From positions 496,001 through 560,000 of the forward strand of contig CAWIVH010000013.1 in assembly GCA_963839475.1 (NCBI GenBank): a stretch of DNA of 64,000 nucleotides. Direction: 5' to 3'. The notes below the pieces were generated by a model. That model was not told where the DNA came from. It ran no database searches and saw only the letters and a program-made list of their open reading frames with translations. The position numbers were made by a program, and so were the translations under genes. Positions within the stretch are counted from its first letter, which is position 1. Each line of letters opens with the position of its first letter. Positions 27,063 through 36,582 of the stretch are shown piece by piece. The stretch comes from CAWIVH01 sp963839475 (GTDB lineage: Bacteria > Acidobacteriota > UBA6911).

Positions 27063-27139
27063 AAAACACAAAGGCACAGAGAACACAGAGCCAGCTAAGC
27101 AAAAGATCTCTGTGTCCTCCGGGCCTCCGCGTTGGTTTT
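27063..27139. repeat. CGCAGAG-family palindrome between the MFS and pepD genes
   Basis: Left arm AAAACACAAAGGCACAGAG... (27063-27090) and right arm CTCTGTGTCCTCCGGGCCTC... (27108-27139) pair imperfectly. The end of the right arm touches the pepD stop codon. Confidence 0.75.
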
Positions 27140-28590
27140 CAGAGGTTTTTCAGGATGGCGAGGAGGTACTGCCAGAAACGCTCAACGGTGTCGATGTAGA
27201 TCTTCTCATCCGGCGAGTGGACTCCTTCCAGCGTTGGGCCGAACGAAACCATATCCATTCCCGGATATTTCTCGCCGATGATCCCGCATTCGAGACCGGC
27301 GTGGATTGCCTTTACCGACGGCTCTCTGCCGAACTCCTGGACGTGCGTCGCTTTTGCAATTTTCAGAATTTCCGATTCAAGATTCGGTTTCCAGCCCGGG
27401 TATCCGTCACCGGCGAGCACGGTGGCACCGCCGAGTAGGAAAACCGTCTGCACCATTTCCGAAATCTCATCGACCTCAGAAGCCACCGGACTGCGCTGGC
27501 TGGTAACAAAAGTGATCTCCTTCTTTCCGGTCTGAATCACCGCGACATTGGTGGAGGTTTCCACCAGCCCGGGGATGTCGGCACTCATCTTGATGACACC
27601 ATGGGGCAAGGCTGTAATGGTTTGGAGGACCTTTTTCTGAAGTGAGGTCTTCAGGACCCGCGCTTTCTTTTTCGGAAACGCTTCGATGGCAATGCTCAGC
27701 CCCGGATCGACGGTGGCGATTTCAGCTTTCATCACCCGTTCGCATCCGGCCACCAGTTCCTCGACCGCCTCCAGGTTCTTCTTGGGTACAAAGACCAGCG
27801 CGTCAGCCTCACGCGGTATGGCGTTGTGCTTGTTCCCGCCGCTGATGGAAGACAGCCGCCCTCCCAGTGCCGCCACCCGCGACAGGACACGCCCAAGGAT
27901 CTTGATGGCGTTGCCGCGCCCCTTATCGATTTCCAGCCCGGAGTGGCCGCCCTTGAGGCCCCTCACACGGATTTCCGCCGCTATGCTACCGGCGGGCGCA
28001 TCCTGGAGCTCGACCTTCCAAATACCGCGCGCGTCGCGACCGCCCGAGCACCCTACATAAAGGGCGCCCTCTTCCTCCGAGTCGAGATTGAGCAGGGTCT
28101 TGCTGACCAGGAATCCGGGTTCCAGGTTGTTTGCCCCGGTCAGGCCGGTTTCCTCGTCGATGGTAAAGAGGAATTCGAGGGGCGGATGTTCGAGATCTTT
28201 GGCCGCCATCAAGGCCAGGCAAGTGGCAACGGCGATGCCGTTATCCGCACCAAGGGTTGTCCCATTGGCCATCAGGACGTTCCCCTTCACGACGAGTTCG
28301 ATCGGATCTTTGAGAAAATCGTGAACCTTTTCCTTGTTTTTTTCGCAGACCATGTCGAGGTGGCCCTGGAGACAGATCCGCGGGTGATTCTCGCGCCCCT
28401 GAGATCCGTCTTTGCGCACCACCACGTTCCCGACCTTATCGGCCTGGGCTTCCAGCCCCAGTTTTGCTGCTGTTGCGAGAACATACTTAATGATCGCTGC
28501 TTCGTTTTTGGATCCCCGGGGGATTTGCGAAATTTCAGCGAAATACTTCCAAACCCCTTCGGGTTTCAGTCCTTTGATGGCCTTTGACAT
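27139..28590 (-). CDS. pepD: Aminoacyl-histidine dipeptidase (M20 family)
   Basis: 483 aa, normal length for PepD. It opens with the typical LKPEGVWKYFAEISQIPRGS. Metal ligands occur in LQGHLDMVCEKN (about 75), TLGADNGIA (about 112) and IDEETGLTGAN (about 142), and the lid/dimer domain has GLKGGHSGLEI. It hydrolyses Xaa-His and related dipeptides in the cytosol. SD AAGGAGA precedes the ATG. Its position next to an OPT transporter suits uptake and breakdown of peptides. Confidence 0.95.
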   Translation of the reverse strand: MSKAIKGLKPEGVWKYFAEISQIPRGSKNEAAIIKYVLATAAKLGLEAQADKVGNVVVRKDGSQGRENHPRICLQGHLDMVCEKNKEKVHDFLKDPIELVVKGNVLMANGTTLGADNGIAVATCLALMAAKDLEHPPLEFLFTIDEETGLTGANNLEPGFLVSKTLLNLDSEEEGALYVGCSGGRDARGIWKVELQDAPAGSIAAEIRVRGLKGGHSGLEIDKGRGNAIKILGRVLSRVAALGGRLSSISGGNKHNAIPREADALVFVPKKNLEAVEELVAGCERVMKAEIATVDPGLSIAIEAFPKKKARVLKTSLQKKVLQTITALPHGVIKMSADIPGLVETSTNVAVIQTGKKEITFVTSQRSPVASEVDEISEMVQTVFLLGGATVLAGDGYPGWKPNLESEILKIAKATHVQEFGREPSVKAIHAGLECGIIGEKYPGMDMVSFGPTLEGVHSPDEKIYIDTVERFWQYLLAILKNL

Positions 28591-28683
28591 AAATAAACGT
28601 CTCCTTGATAAGTGCTGCGTCTTCGGAGCCCGGTTCAGGTTTCTTTTCAGATCATACCTGTTTCCATCCTAAACCCATCATCC

Positions 28684-28715
28684 ATCCGCAACCCGCAATC
28701 CGCAATCCGCGATAT
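28684..28715. repeat. Solo heptad array of the MITE-like family
   Basis: CCGCAACCCGCAATCCGCAA and following units, immediately before the OPT stop codon on the minus strand. No matching left array was found, so this is a half element. Confidence 0.6.
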
Positions 28716-30764
28716 TTAGGTCATTGCGCTTGGCGGTGCCGGTTCATCCGGGCTTCCCGCATTCTTCAGCGGTATTCCAACCAGTATGAATCCAACCACT
28801 GCAAAGACCAAGAGGCTTCCTGCGAAAGACGGCTGCTCGAACATCTGGAAAACCTTGACCTCCCAGAAGGCCAGGGCAGCGAAAACCAGCCCGACCAGGG
28901 CTTCTCCGGCAATCAGCCCCGCAGCCAGGAGTACGCCGTTGTTTTCCACCCTGACTTTCTGTGCCGCGTTGAGTTGCTGCTTGTCGGCCATTTTGTCCAC
29001 GATACTCCGGATTACGCCGCCGATGAAAATGGCGAAGGTTGTATCGAGTGGGAGGTACATGCCGACGCAGACGAGCATCGGGCTCTTGACCTGGACGAGA
29101 ATGAAAGCGATTGCCATAAGAATCCCGACGATGATCAGCGGCCAGGCCATCTGGCCGCCGACGATTCCTTGGGAGACCAGGGCCATGAGGCTGGCCTGCG
29201 GCGCGGCAAGATTCCGTCCCCCAAGGCCCGTGCCGCCGGAGTTGATGTCTCCTTGATGGAGAATCAGAATCGGGAAGAACATGACCGCCGAAGCGACGAC
29301 GGTACCGATGATGTCTCCCAGCTGCATTTTCCAGGGGGTGCCTCCCAGGATATGTCCCACCTTGAGGTCCTGGAGCATCTCACCGGCGACGGCAGCTGAC
29401 ACGCAAATGACGCCGGCAACCGCGAGCACTGCGATTACGCCGGTCCGGCCTGTCTGTCCGAGTGCGACCATGAGGAGCGCGGCGATGATTACGGTGGAGA
29501 GTGTCAGACCACTAATCGGGTTGTTGCTCGAACCGATCATCCCGACCAGGTAGCCCGAAACGGCTGCGAAGAAAAATCCCGCAATTACCATGACGATAGT
29601 AGCTACCAGGGCGGTCACCATGTTGCCTGCAAAGTAATGGTAGAGGGCGAAGGTTGCCGCTGAAGCCGCGATGATTCCGAGCAATACGCCTTTAAGGTTG
29701 AAATCCTGGTCGACGCGGTCGACCGCCGCACTCTCGGAAGCCGCTTTCTTCACATCGCCGATGGAACGTTTGATCCCGCCGATCAGGTTCTTGCGCATGC
29801 GCCAGAGAGTAAAGGCCGCGCTCATCAGCATGCCGCCGATCGCGATCGGGCGGACGACATAGCGCCAGATAATGGTTGCCTGCGCCAACCAGGAGGCCTC
29901 AGTGTCCCCGCCTGTTGCCTGCAGGTTGATTGTCGGACCAAGGAAGTAGAGCAGCAGGGGCACGAATAATCCCCATGCCAGCAGGCCGCCGGAGAAATTC
30001 AGAGAAGCCAGCCTGAGACCGATGATATAGCCGACACCCAGGAATGAGGGGCTAACCCCGGGGGAGGAGAGCACGATTCCGCCGCTTCCGGGCAATGTGT
30101 CGCCGCTGCGGCCCAGCATGACGCCGGCCCGCTTGAACGGTATGAACTTTTCCCAGGTCGAGGCGAAAACCGCAAGCTGTTTTAGGCTCTGGATAAGCGC
30201 GCCGACACCGGCCGCCAGCAACAAATAGACGGCTCCCGTACCGCCGGACCTGCCCGCTTTGTGAATTTCGCCCGCGGCTACCGATTCCGGGTAGGGAAGA
30301 TCTTTGTCTTCAACCATCACGCGCCGGAGCAGCGTGACGAACAGGATACCCATCAGGCTGCCGACGATCATGATCCCTGTCGCCTGGAAATAGTGACCCT
30401 CGAGGTCGTCCCATACACCTGAGATTATGAATGCCGGAATGGTGAATATGGCGCCGGCGGCCACCGACTCGCCGATGGAGCCGACGGTTCGTGCGATGTT
30501 TTCCTCGAGAATTGACCCCTTTTTCAGGCCGAGGGCCGGCAGGCTGATGCGGAGCAACGCCATGCTTAGAACGGCTGCGGGGTAGGTGGCGGCGATAGTC
30601 ATCCCGGCCTTTAGGCCGAGATAGGCATTGGCAGCTCCCAGGACCACCGACATCACCAGGCCGTAAAGGACCGCTTTTATCGTAAATTCCGTCATGCTTA
30701 TGTTTGCGGGAACGTAAGGCTTGTGCTTCTCGCCTTTGGGTTCACTTTGCTTCAAATCGGCCAT
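28716..30764 (-). CDS. OPT-family oligopeptide transporter
   Basis: 682 aa with about 16 hydrophobic segments. The start MTEFTIKAVLYGLVMSVVLG followed by AANAYLGLKAGMTI is the hallmark of the bacterial OPT group, and LGGRNLAAPQASLMA and PLDTTFAIFIGG are conserved late motifs. An SD (AAAGGAGA) precedes the ATG. These proteins import tri- to oligopeptides or metal chelates with protons. The gene lies upstream of pepD on the same strand; a half repeat and about 125 bp separate them. Confidence 0.92.
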   Translation of the reverse strand: MADLKQSEPKGEKHKPYVPANISMTEFTIKAVLYGLVMSVVLGAANAYLGLKAGMTIAATYPAAVLSMALLRISLPALGLKKGSILEENIARTVGSIGESVAAGAIFTIPAFIISGVWDDLEGHYFQATGIMIVGSLMGILFVTLLRRVMVEDKDLPYPESVAAGEIHKAGRSGGTGAVYLLLAAGVGALIQSLKQLAVFASTWEKFIPFKRAGVMLGRSGDTLPGSGGIVLSSPGVSPSFLGVGYIIGLRLASLNFSGGLLAWGLFVPLLLYFLGPTINLQATGGDTEASWLAQATIIWRYVVRPIAIGGMLMSAAFTLWRMRKNLIGGIKRSIGDVKKAASESAAVDRVDQDFNLKGVLLGIIAASAATFALYHYFAGNMVTALVATIVMVIAGFFFAAVSGYLVGMIGSSNNPISGLTLSTVIIAALLMVALGQTGRTGVIAVLAVAGVICVSAAVAGEMLQDLKVGHILGGTPWKMQLGDIIGTVVASAVMFFPILILHQGDINSGGTGLGGRNLAAPQASLMALVSQGIVGGQMAWPLIIVGILMAIAFILVQVKSPMLVCVGMYLPLDTTFAIFIGGVIRSIVDKMADKQQLNAAQKVRVENNGVLLAAGLIAGEALVGLVFAALAFWEVKVFQMFEQPSFAGSLLVFAVVGFILVGIPLKNAGSPDEPAPPSAMT

Positions 30765-30836
30765 TCTTGTCTCCTTTCGCTGCTCCTCAGGCTTGCGATC
30801 CTAACATAAATGCTCCCATGTCGGCACACAGATCCT

Positions 30837-30995
30837 GATTGCGGATTGCGAATTGCCGATTGCAGATGGAACAGCACAAATGGGTTGATTCCATTTGTTA
30901 TTCGTGACTTCAGAAGATCCTGGCCTTCCAGATTGCCAAGATAGGTAACTTAGGTGCCTCTCATGAACATGTTTTAAATCCGCAATCCGCAATTC
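30837..30995. repeat. MITE-like element, copy C
   Basis: Left array 30837-30867, inverted array 30976-30995. The core contains AACTTAGGTGCC and ATGTTTTAAATCCGC, shared in form with copy D. It lies between the divergent OPT and ileS genes; a CGCAGAG-like half word follows at 30996-31012. Confidence 0.75.
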
Positions 30996-31057
30996 AAAGC
31001 GTTTCTGTGTTTGTTTTTTTGGTATCATAAATGTTTTGTCCTGGAGATGGAGACGCC

Positions 31058-33877
31058 GTGACTGAGATCAAGAATACGATCAACTTGCCCAAGACCAACT
31101 TTGCCATGAAAGCGAACCTCCCCCAGCGCGAGCCCGAGATGCTTCGCCATTGGGACAAGATCGACGTTTATGGCCAGATCCGCAAAGCGCGCGCGGGCTG
31201 CCCGAACTACGTTTTGCACGACGGCCCCCCCTATGCCAACGGCGCCATCCACATGGGTACCGCGATCAATAAGATCCTGAAGGATATCATCGTCAAATCC
31301 AGGAATATGATGGGCTTTAACGCTCCGTACCTTCCCGGGTGGGATTGCCACGGCCTTCCGATCGAAATCAAGGTGGAAGAGAAGCTGGGCCCCAAAAAAG
31401 CCTCCATGACCAAGGTTCAGGTTCGTCGCGAATGCCGCAAGTACGCCGAGCACTGGATTGACGTGCAGCGCAAGGGATTCAAGCGGCTCGAGATTTTCGG
31501 CCAGTGGGAAAAGCCCTACCAGACCATGGGTTATTTCTTCGAGGCCGAGATTGCCCGTGCGTTCGGCGATTGCGTCGGCAAAGGCTTGGTATACAAGGGC
31601 CTCAAGCCAGTCCACTGGTGCTACAGCTGTGGTACCGCCTTGGCCGAGGCCGAGGTTGAGTATGAGGACCACACCAGCCCGTCCGTCTATGTGGCCTTCC
31701 CGATGAAATCCACGCTGGGGGAGCTCTACCCTGAGCTCAAGGGGCGGGAATGGTCGATCGTGATCTGGACCACGACCCCCTGGACGCTTCCTGCCAACCT
31801 AGCGATCGCTGTTCACCCCGAATTCGAGTACTCTGCCGTCGTCGTCGCGGGCAAAGGATACGTGGTTGCGACCGGCCTGCTCGAAACCGTGGCCGCCAAA
31901 TGCGGCTGGAGCGATGTCAACGAGGTGGCCCGTTTCAAGGGAGCTTCTCTGGAAAAGCTCTTGGCGCGGCATCCGTTCATCGAGCGTGATTCCGTCATGG
32001 TTCTTGCGGATTACGTTACTCTCGAAGCCGGCACCGGTTGTGTGCACACGGCCCCCGGCCACGGGCACGACGACTATGTCACCGGACAGCTCTATGGCCT
32101 TGAAGTCCTCTGCCCGGTCGACGACAAGGGTTGTTTTGTGAAGAGCGTGGATCATTTCGCCGGGCAGCACGTCTTCGATGCCAATCCGAAAATAGTCGAG
32201 TATATGCGTTCCAACGGCTCGCTGTTGCATCACGAGCCATTTGCGCACACCTACCCGCACTGCTGGCGCTGCCACAACCCGATCCTATTCCGCGCGACCC
32301 CGCAATGGTTCATCCGTCTGGATCATGACGGCTACCGTGAGCAGGTGCTGGAGGCCATCAAACGGGTGCGCTGGATTCCTGCTTGGGGAGAGGAGCGGAT
32401 CAGCAACATGGTCAAGGACCGTCCCGACTGGTGCATCTCGCGCCAGCGCGATTGGGGAGTCCCCATCATTGCTTTCTATTGCAAGGAATGCGATGAGATC
32501 CTGCTGGACCGCGACATCGTACACCACGTCGCCGGACTCTTCGAAAAGGAAGGTGCCGACGCCTGGTATGCCCACCCGCCGGCAGAACTCCTGCCTGAAG
32601 GGACCCGGTGCCGAAAGTGCGGCGGAGGCGATTTCCGACAGGAATACAATATTCTCGACGTCTGGTTCGATTCAGGCAGCACCCACCTGGCGGCGCTGGG
32701 GCACCGCCCCGATATGCCCTGGCCGGCAGACCTCTATATCGAGGGCGGCGACCAGTATCGCGGCTGGTTCCAGAGCTCGCTCCTGATCGGTGTCGCCCTG
32801 CGCGGCGAGGCCCCGTATCGCGCCTCGATCACGCACGGCTGGACCCTGGACGAGCTCGGTCGAGCGATGTCCAAATCGAAAGGGATCGGGATCGACCCCA
32901 ACGATCTGGTCCAGGAGCGAGGCGCCGAAATCGCCCGGCTGCTGGCGGGGTCGGTCACCTATGTCGAAGATATCCGAATTTTCGGGGAACTGCTCGACCG
33001 GCTGGGCGAAGCCTATCGCAAGATCCGGAACACCTGTCGCTTTATGCTGGGAAATCTGGCCAATCAACTCGACCCGGCCAGATCCCACTTCGATCCGGAC
33101 ACCGATTCCATTCCCTATGACGAGATGCTCGAAGTTGACCGCTGGGCCCTGGCGCGTACCGAACGCCTCGTGCAGCGATGCTGGAAAGCGTATGAGGACT
33201 TCCAGTTCCACGTCGCCTACAATGCGCTCTATAACTTCTGCACGGTTGATATGTCTTCCTTTTACCTCAGCATCCTCAAAGACCGGCTCTACACGCATGG
33301 AACTCACTCCCATTCGCGGCGCTCTGCCCAGACGGCACTCTGGCATATTCTTGACTCCCTGACCCGTTTGATCGCCCCCATTCTCCCATTTACCGCCGAG
33401 GAGGTGTTCGGAGCTATGGAGGTCGGCCGCAAAGGGCCCCGGCGCGCCGAGTCGGTCCATACGCTGCTTTTCCCGAAATACAACCCGGCGCATGACAGCG
33501 ATGAGCTCATCGCCGAATGGGACAAGCTGCTCACCATCCGCGAAACCGTACTCAAAGCGCTGGAGGAGATCCGGCAGGCCGGCCGCATCGGTGATCCGCT
33601 GGAAGCCAAGGTGAAGCTTGGAGCTTCGGGAGAAACCCTGGCGCTGCTCCGCCGTCATCATTCGGACCTTGCGTTCGTCTTCATCGTCTCGCAGGTCGAG
33701 ATCACGGAGCTTTCTGAGGGTGATCTGCAGGTGGAGGTGGTCTCTGCGGACGGCGCAAAATGCGAACGCTGCTGGAACTACTCGCTCGAGGTGGGCAAGG
33801 ATGAGGAATTCCCCACAGTCTGTGAACGCTGCGCCCCGGTTGTGAAGGATCCGCTCGCGGCGGGGGCCGTGTCCTGA
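31058..33877 (+). CDS. ileS: Isoleucyl-tRNA synthetase
   Basis: 939 aa from the GTG at 31058, which has TGGAGATGGAG before it; an in-frame ATG at 31031 lacks a ribosome site. Class I signatures: HIGH-type PYANGAIHMGT (about 58-68), KMSKS-type AMSKSKG (about 604-610), editing-domain WTTTPWTLPANLA with AGTGCVHTAPGHG, and a C-terminal zinc ribbon with CERCWNYS and CERC. It charges tRNA-Ile and edits Val-tRNA. The stop overlaps the lspA start by one base, so the two are coupled. Confidence 0.98.
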   Translation: MTEIKNTINLPKTNFAMKANLPQREPEMLRHWDKIDVYGQIRKARAGCPNYVLHDGPPYANGAIHMGTAINKILKDIIVKSRNMMGFNAPYLPGWDCHGLPIEIKVEEKLGPKKASMTKVQVRRECRKYAEHWIDVQRKGFKRLEIFGQWEKPYQTMGYFFEAEIARAFGDCVGKGLVYKGLKPVHWCYSCGTALAEAEVEYEDHTSPSVYVAFPMKSTLGELYPELKGREWSIVIWTTTPWTLPANLAIAVHPEFEYSAVVVAGKGYVVATGLLETVAAKCGWSDVNEVARFKGASLEKLLARHPFIERDSVMVLADYVTLEAGTGCVHTAPGHGHDDYVTGQLYGLEVLCPVDDKGCFVKSVDHFAGQHVFDANPKIVEYMRSNGSLLHHEPFAHTYPHCWRCHNPILFRATPQWFIRLDHDGYREQVLEAIKRVRWIPAWGEERISNMVKDRPDWCISRQRDWGVPIIAFYCKECDEILLDRDIVHHVAGLFEKEGADAWYAHPPAELLPEGTRCRKCGGGDFRQEYNILDVWFDSGSTHLAALGHRPDMPWPADLYIEGGDQYRGWFQSSLLIGVALRGEAPYRASITHGWTLDELGRAMSKSKGIGIDPNDLVQERGAEIARLLAGSVTYVEDIRIFGELLDRLGEAYRKIRNTCRFMLGNLANQLDPARSHFDPDTDSIPYDEMLEVDRWALARTERLVQRCWKAYEDFQFHVAYNALYNFCTVDMSSFYLSILKDRLYTHGTHSHSRRSAQTALWHILDSLTRLIAPILPFTAEEVFGAMEVGRKGPRRAESVHTLLFPKYNPAHDSDELIAEWDKLLTIRETVLKALEEIRQAGRIGDPLEAKVKLGASGETLALLRRHHSDLAFVFIVSQVEITELSEGDLQVEVVSADGAKCERCWNYSLEVGKDEEFPTVCERCAPVVKDPLAAGAVS

Positions 33878-34362
33878 TGCGAGGAAGATACCTAATCCTG
33901 GCACTTCTCGTCCTGGGGCTCGACCATGCCACGAAATGGCTGATTCAGTCCAGGTTCAGCTTGTTTGAAGCCGTGGAGGTAATACCTGGCTATCTGCGGA
34001 TCGCCAGGGTTCACAACACCGGTGTTGCATTCGGCATGTTTGCAGATTTCCGGTCGCCTTGGAAACCTTATCTCCTTGCGCTCATGGCGTTGATCGCTGT
34101 GATTGTGATCGTGGTGTATGGGGCGAAAATGCCCTCGAACCGAACACTGCTCCGAACGGCCCTCGCGGTGACGCTGGGCGGGATACTGGGTAACTTCATC
34201 GACCGGATCGTACACGGTTTTGTGGTGGATTTCATAGAATTCCACGTGCGGGAATCTTTCTACTGGCCGACGTTTAACGTGGCTGATACCGCCATCTCCA
34301 CCGGCATCGCCCTCCTGCTCCTCGACACCATCAAAAACCCGGATGAAAAACAGGCGGAATAG
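33877..34362 (+). CDS. lspA: Signal peptidase II
   Basis: 161 aa, four membrane helices. The two catalytic aspartates lie in the conserved GNFIDRIVHGFVVDF and FNVADTAIS motifs, and the early NTGVAFG motif is present. It removes the signal peptide from lipidated prolipoproteins. The ileS-lspA pair is widespread; here lolA follows with no gap, so aminoacylation, lipoprotein cleavage and lipoprotein transport share one transcript. Confidence 0.97.
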   Translation: MRGRYLILALLVLGLDHATKWLIQSRFSLFEAVEVIPGYLRIARVHNTGVAFGMFADFRSPWKPYLLALMALIAVIVIVVYGAKMPSNRTLLRTALAVTLGGILGNFIDRIVHGFVVDFIEFHVRESFYWPTFNVADTAISTGIALLLLDTIKNPDEKQAE

Positions 34363-35058
34363 ATGAAAACGCAGAGGCGGAGAGGACGCAAAGAATCGCA
34401 GAGATCTTTATATTTGTTCCCTGCTGCACTCTGCGTCCTTTGCGCACTTGCGTTTGCCTCCGCAGATATAACCGTGGAGGGTGCGGTGATGGGATTGCAG
34501 CAGAGATACGCGAAGGTTGAGACGCTATCCGCCGATTTCCGCCAGAATTACACGGGCCCAGGGATCGAGCAGTCGGAGACGGGCAAGGTCTACATGAAGC
34601 GCCCCGCGCTGATGCGGTGGGAGTACCAGCAGCCCGAAACGCGGCTCTTCATTGCGGATGGCCGCGAAACCTGGCTTTATGCGCCCGCCGACCGCCAGGT
34701 GACGGTCCGGGCCGTGAATCCCGAAGAATTGCGCAACACCCCGCTTCAGCTCCTCCTGGGCCAGGCTCAGATCCTGAAATCGTTCACCGCCGCGTGGGAT
34801 CGGACAACCCGTCCGAAGTACCAGGACTCGGCCATACTGCGTCTAACCCCTCGCGCTGCACAGTCCGAATATACCGCGATCGTGGTCGAATACGACGCCA
34901 GGAGTTTCGACCTGCGGCGTATCCTCATTCGTGAATCGAGCGGGAATACATCGGAGTTCCTGCTCACCAACCTTGAGGCTAATCCGAAGTTGGACAAGAA
35001 GCTATTTGAGTTTAAAGCGCCGAAGGGAACCGAACTGATAAGGATTGATGACAAGTAA
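34363..35058 (+). CDS. lolA: LolA-like outer-membrane lipoprotein carrier protein
   Basis: 231 aa; the ATG directly follows the lspA stop codon. A basic N-region (KTQRRRGRKESQR) and hydrophobic stretch LFPAALCVLCALAFASA form a signal peptide of about 34 aa. The mature part is a LolA beta-barrel half: LSADFRQNYTGPGIEQSETGKVYMKRP, MRWEYQQPETRLFIADGRETWLY, and a C-terminal ending FEFKAPKGTELI. It would ferry lipoproteins across the periplasm. The whole signal-peptide region coincides with a copy of the CGCAGAG palindrome. Confidence 0.88.
   Translation: MKTQRRRGRKESQRSLYLFPAALCVLCALAFASADITVEGAVMGLQQRYAKVETLSADFRQNYTGPGIEQSETGKVYMKRPALMRWEYQQPETRLFIADGRETWLYAPADRQVTVRAVNPEELRNTPLQLLLGQAQILKSFTAAWDRTTRPKYQDSAILRLTPRAAQSEYTAIVVEYDARSFDLRRILIRESSGNTSEFLLTNLEANPKLDKKLFEFKAPKGTELIRIDDK
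34366..34458. repeat. CGCAGAG-family palindrome inside the lolA signal-peptide region
   Basis: Left arm AAAACGCAGAGGCGGAGAGG... (34366-34403) and right arm CTCTGCGTCCTTTGCGCACT... (34429-34458). Both arms match intergenic copies elsewhere, but here they are translated. Confidence 0.85.
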
Positions 35059-35060
35059 AC

Positions 35061-35238
35061 GATTGCGATTGCGGATTGCGGATTGAAAAGCACAATGTGC
35101 GGAATCAGTCGCCAATTTGTAACTCCTCAAGGTTTTGATCTTTCATGTATCGATGACACGCAACTCAAGTGCCAATTATGCTCTGGAACCATGGGTGTGT
35201 TTTTAAATTCGCAATTTGCAATTTGCCGTTCGCAATTG
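35061..35238. repeat. MITE-like element, copy D
   Basis: Left array 35061-35085, inverted array 35206-35238. It occupies nearly the whole gap between lolA and the inositol monophosphatase gene and ends 13 bp before that start. Core words AACTCAAGTGCC and GTGTTTTTAAATTCGC resemble copy C. Confidence 0.8.
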
Positions 35239-35251
35239 ATACAGGGGAGTT

Positions 35252-36064
35252 ATGGTGGATCTAAATAAAGTAGTGGAAGTAGGGACTGCAGCAGCTCTTG
35301 CCGCCGGCAAAGTATTGATGGACAAGCTCAAGACCGGCTTCAAGATCCACCACAAGGGTGAGACCAACCTCGTGACCGAAGCCGATTTCGCTGCCGAAAA
35401 GCTGATTGTTTCCCATATACTGGAGGCCTTTCCCGATCACGCGATTCTGGCTGAAGAGAACCACAATCAAACCAAACGTGCCCCCTGCACATGGATCATC
35501 GACCCCTTGGACGGCACCACTAATTTTGCCCACGGGTATCCCGCCTTTTGCGTTTCCATCGGATTCGAGCTGAACGGCGAAATCGAATGGGGCATCGTTT
35601 ACAATCCGAACATGGAGGAGAAGTTTACTGCGCGCCGGGGCGCCGGCGCATTCCTCAACGGTGAGAGGCTGCACGTCTCAGGTGCGACCAAGGTGGACAC
35701 GAGCCTGCTCGTGACCGGATTCCCGTATGATGTCCGGACCAATCCCGACAACAATCTTGATTATTTCAACGGCTTCATGCTCCGTTCCCAGGCGGTGCGG
35801 CGTATCGGCTCCGCAGCTCTCGATTTCGGCTATCTCGCTGCCGGTCGTTTCGACGGGTTTTGGGAAATCGAACTGCATCCCTGGGATATGGCAGCGGGGG
35901 TGCTGATTGTCCACGAAGCCGGCGGGCGGGTCACCGATTTCGAGGGGAATCCCTGTTCCATTTACCGGCAGCGCATTGTCGCTTCGAACGGCTTGATTCA
36001 CGACGAGATGCTGGCAATCCTGAGCGAAATCACTGCCTTGACTTCGTCCCAAAGACGCTCATAA
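35252..36064 (+). CDS. Inositol monophosphatase family protein
   Basis: 270 aa. Metal-binding motifs of the family: VTEADFAAEKLI and ILAEENHN, WIIDPLDGTTNFAHGYP (about 87-103) and WDMAAGVLIVHEAGG (about 210-224). The LSB-type layout is like SuhB, which dephosphorylates inositol-1-phosphate and in some bacteria also takes part in rRNA transcription. GGGGAG precedes the ATG. It might equally be a 3'-phosphoadenosine or fructose-bisphosphate phosphatase. Confidence 0.92.
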   Translation: MVDLNKVVEVGTAAALAAGKVLMDKLKTGFKIHHKGETNLVTEADFAAEKLIVSHILEAFPDHAILAEENHNQTKRAPCTWIIDPLDGTTNFAHGYPAFCVSIGFELNGEIEWGIVYNPNMEEKFTARRGAGAFLNGERLHVSGATKVDTSLLVTGFPYDVRTNPDNNLDYFNGFMLRSQAVRRIGSAALDFGYLAAGRFDGFWEIELHPWDMAAGVLIVHEAGGRVTDFEGNPCSIYRQRIVASNGLIHDEMLAILSEITALTSSQRRS

Positions 36065-36091
36065 TGAGCCGACTTCATAGGAGGAGGGCCC

Positions 36092-36550
36092 GTGAAACTG
36101 CGTGACCAGATCAACGCCGACCTGACGTCGGCCATGAAATCCCAGGACGCCCCCAGGCTTGCGGTTCTTCGTATGATGAAAACCGCGATCAAGCTCAAGG
36201 AAACCGATGTCCGCGCCGAGCTGGAAGATGCTGCGGTCATCCAGGTGCTGTCGACGCTCATCAAACAGCGGAAGGATTCGATTGAGCAGTTCCAAAAAGG
36301 GGGGCGGCCCGACCTGGCCGATAAGGAGGCGGCTGAGATCCCCGTAATCGAAGCTTATCTTCCGTCCGGCGTGGGCGACGACGAAATCACGGCGGCGGTC
36401 GATGACGCCATCAAGGTGAGCGGCGCCTCGTCGGTCAAAGATATGGGCGCAGTCATGAAGCTGGCGATGGCGCGGTTGAATGCCACCGGGAAGCTGGTCG
36501 ACGGCAAAAAGGTAAACGCCGCTGTTAAAGCCCATTTGGAGCCAAAATAG
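36092..36550 (+). CDS. YqeY-like (GatB/YqeY domain) protein
   Basis: 152 aa with a GTG start behind AGGAGGAGGG. The family pattern is clear: LRDQINADLTSAMKSQDAPRLAVLRMM at the start, KQRKDSIEQFQKGGRPDLADKEAAEI and IEAYLP in the middle, and KDMGAVMKLAMARLNATGKLVDGK near the end. The domain is shared with the tail of GatB and is thought to bind tRNA; the stand-alone protein's task is unproved. Confidence 0.93.
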   Translation: MKLRDQINADLTSAMKSQDAPRLAVLRMMKTAIKLKETDVRAELEDAAVIQVLSTLIKQRKDSIEQFQKGGRPDLADKEAAEIPVIEAYLPSGVGDDEITAAVDDAIKVSGASSVKDMGAVMKLAMARLNATGKLVDGKKVNAAVKAHLEPK

Positions 36551-36582
36551 AGCCCGCGGCCGCGGCTCCTGCACCCCGAAAT

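Noticed and set aside
31031..31057. Upstream ATG as the start of ileS
   Set aside because: No ribosome site, whereas the GTG at 31058 is preceded by TGGAGATGGAG; a TATCAT box just before 31031 would place the mRNA start close to or past this ATG.
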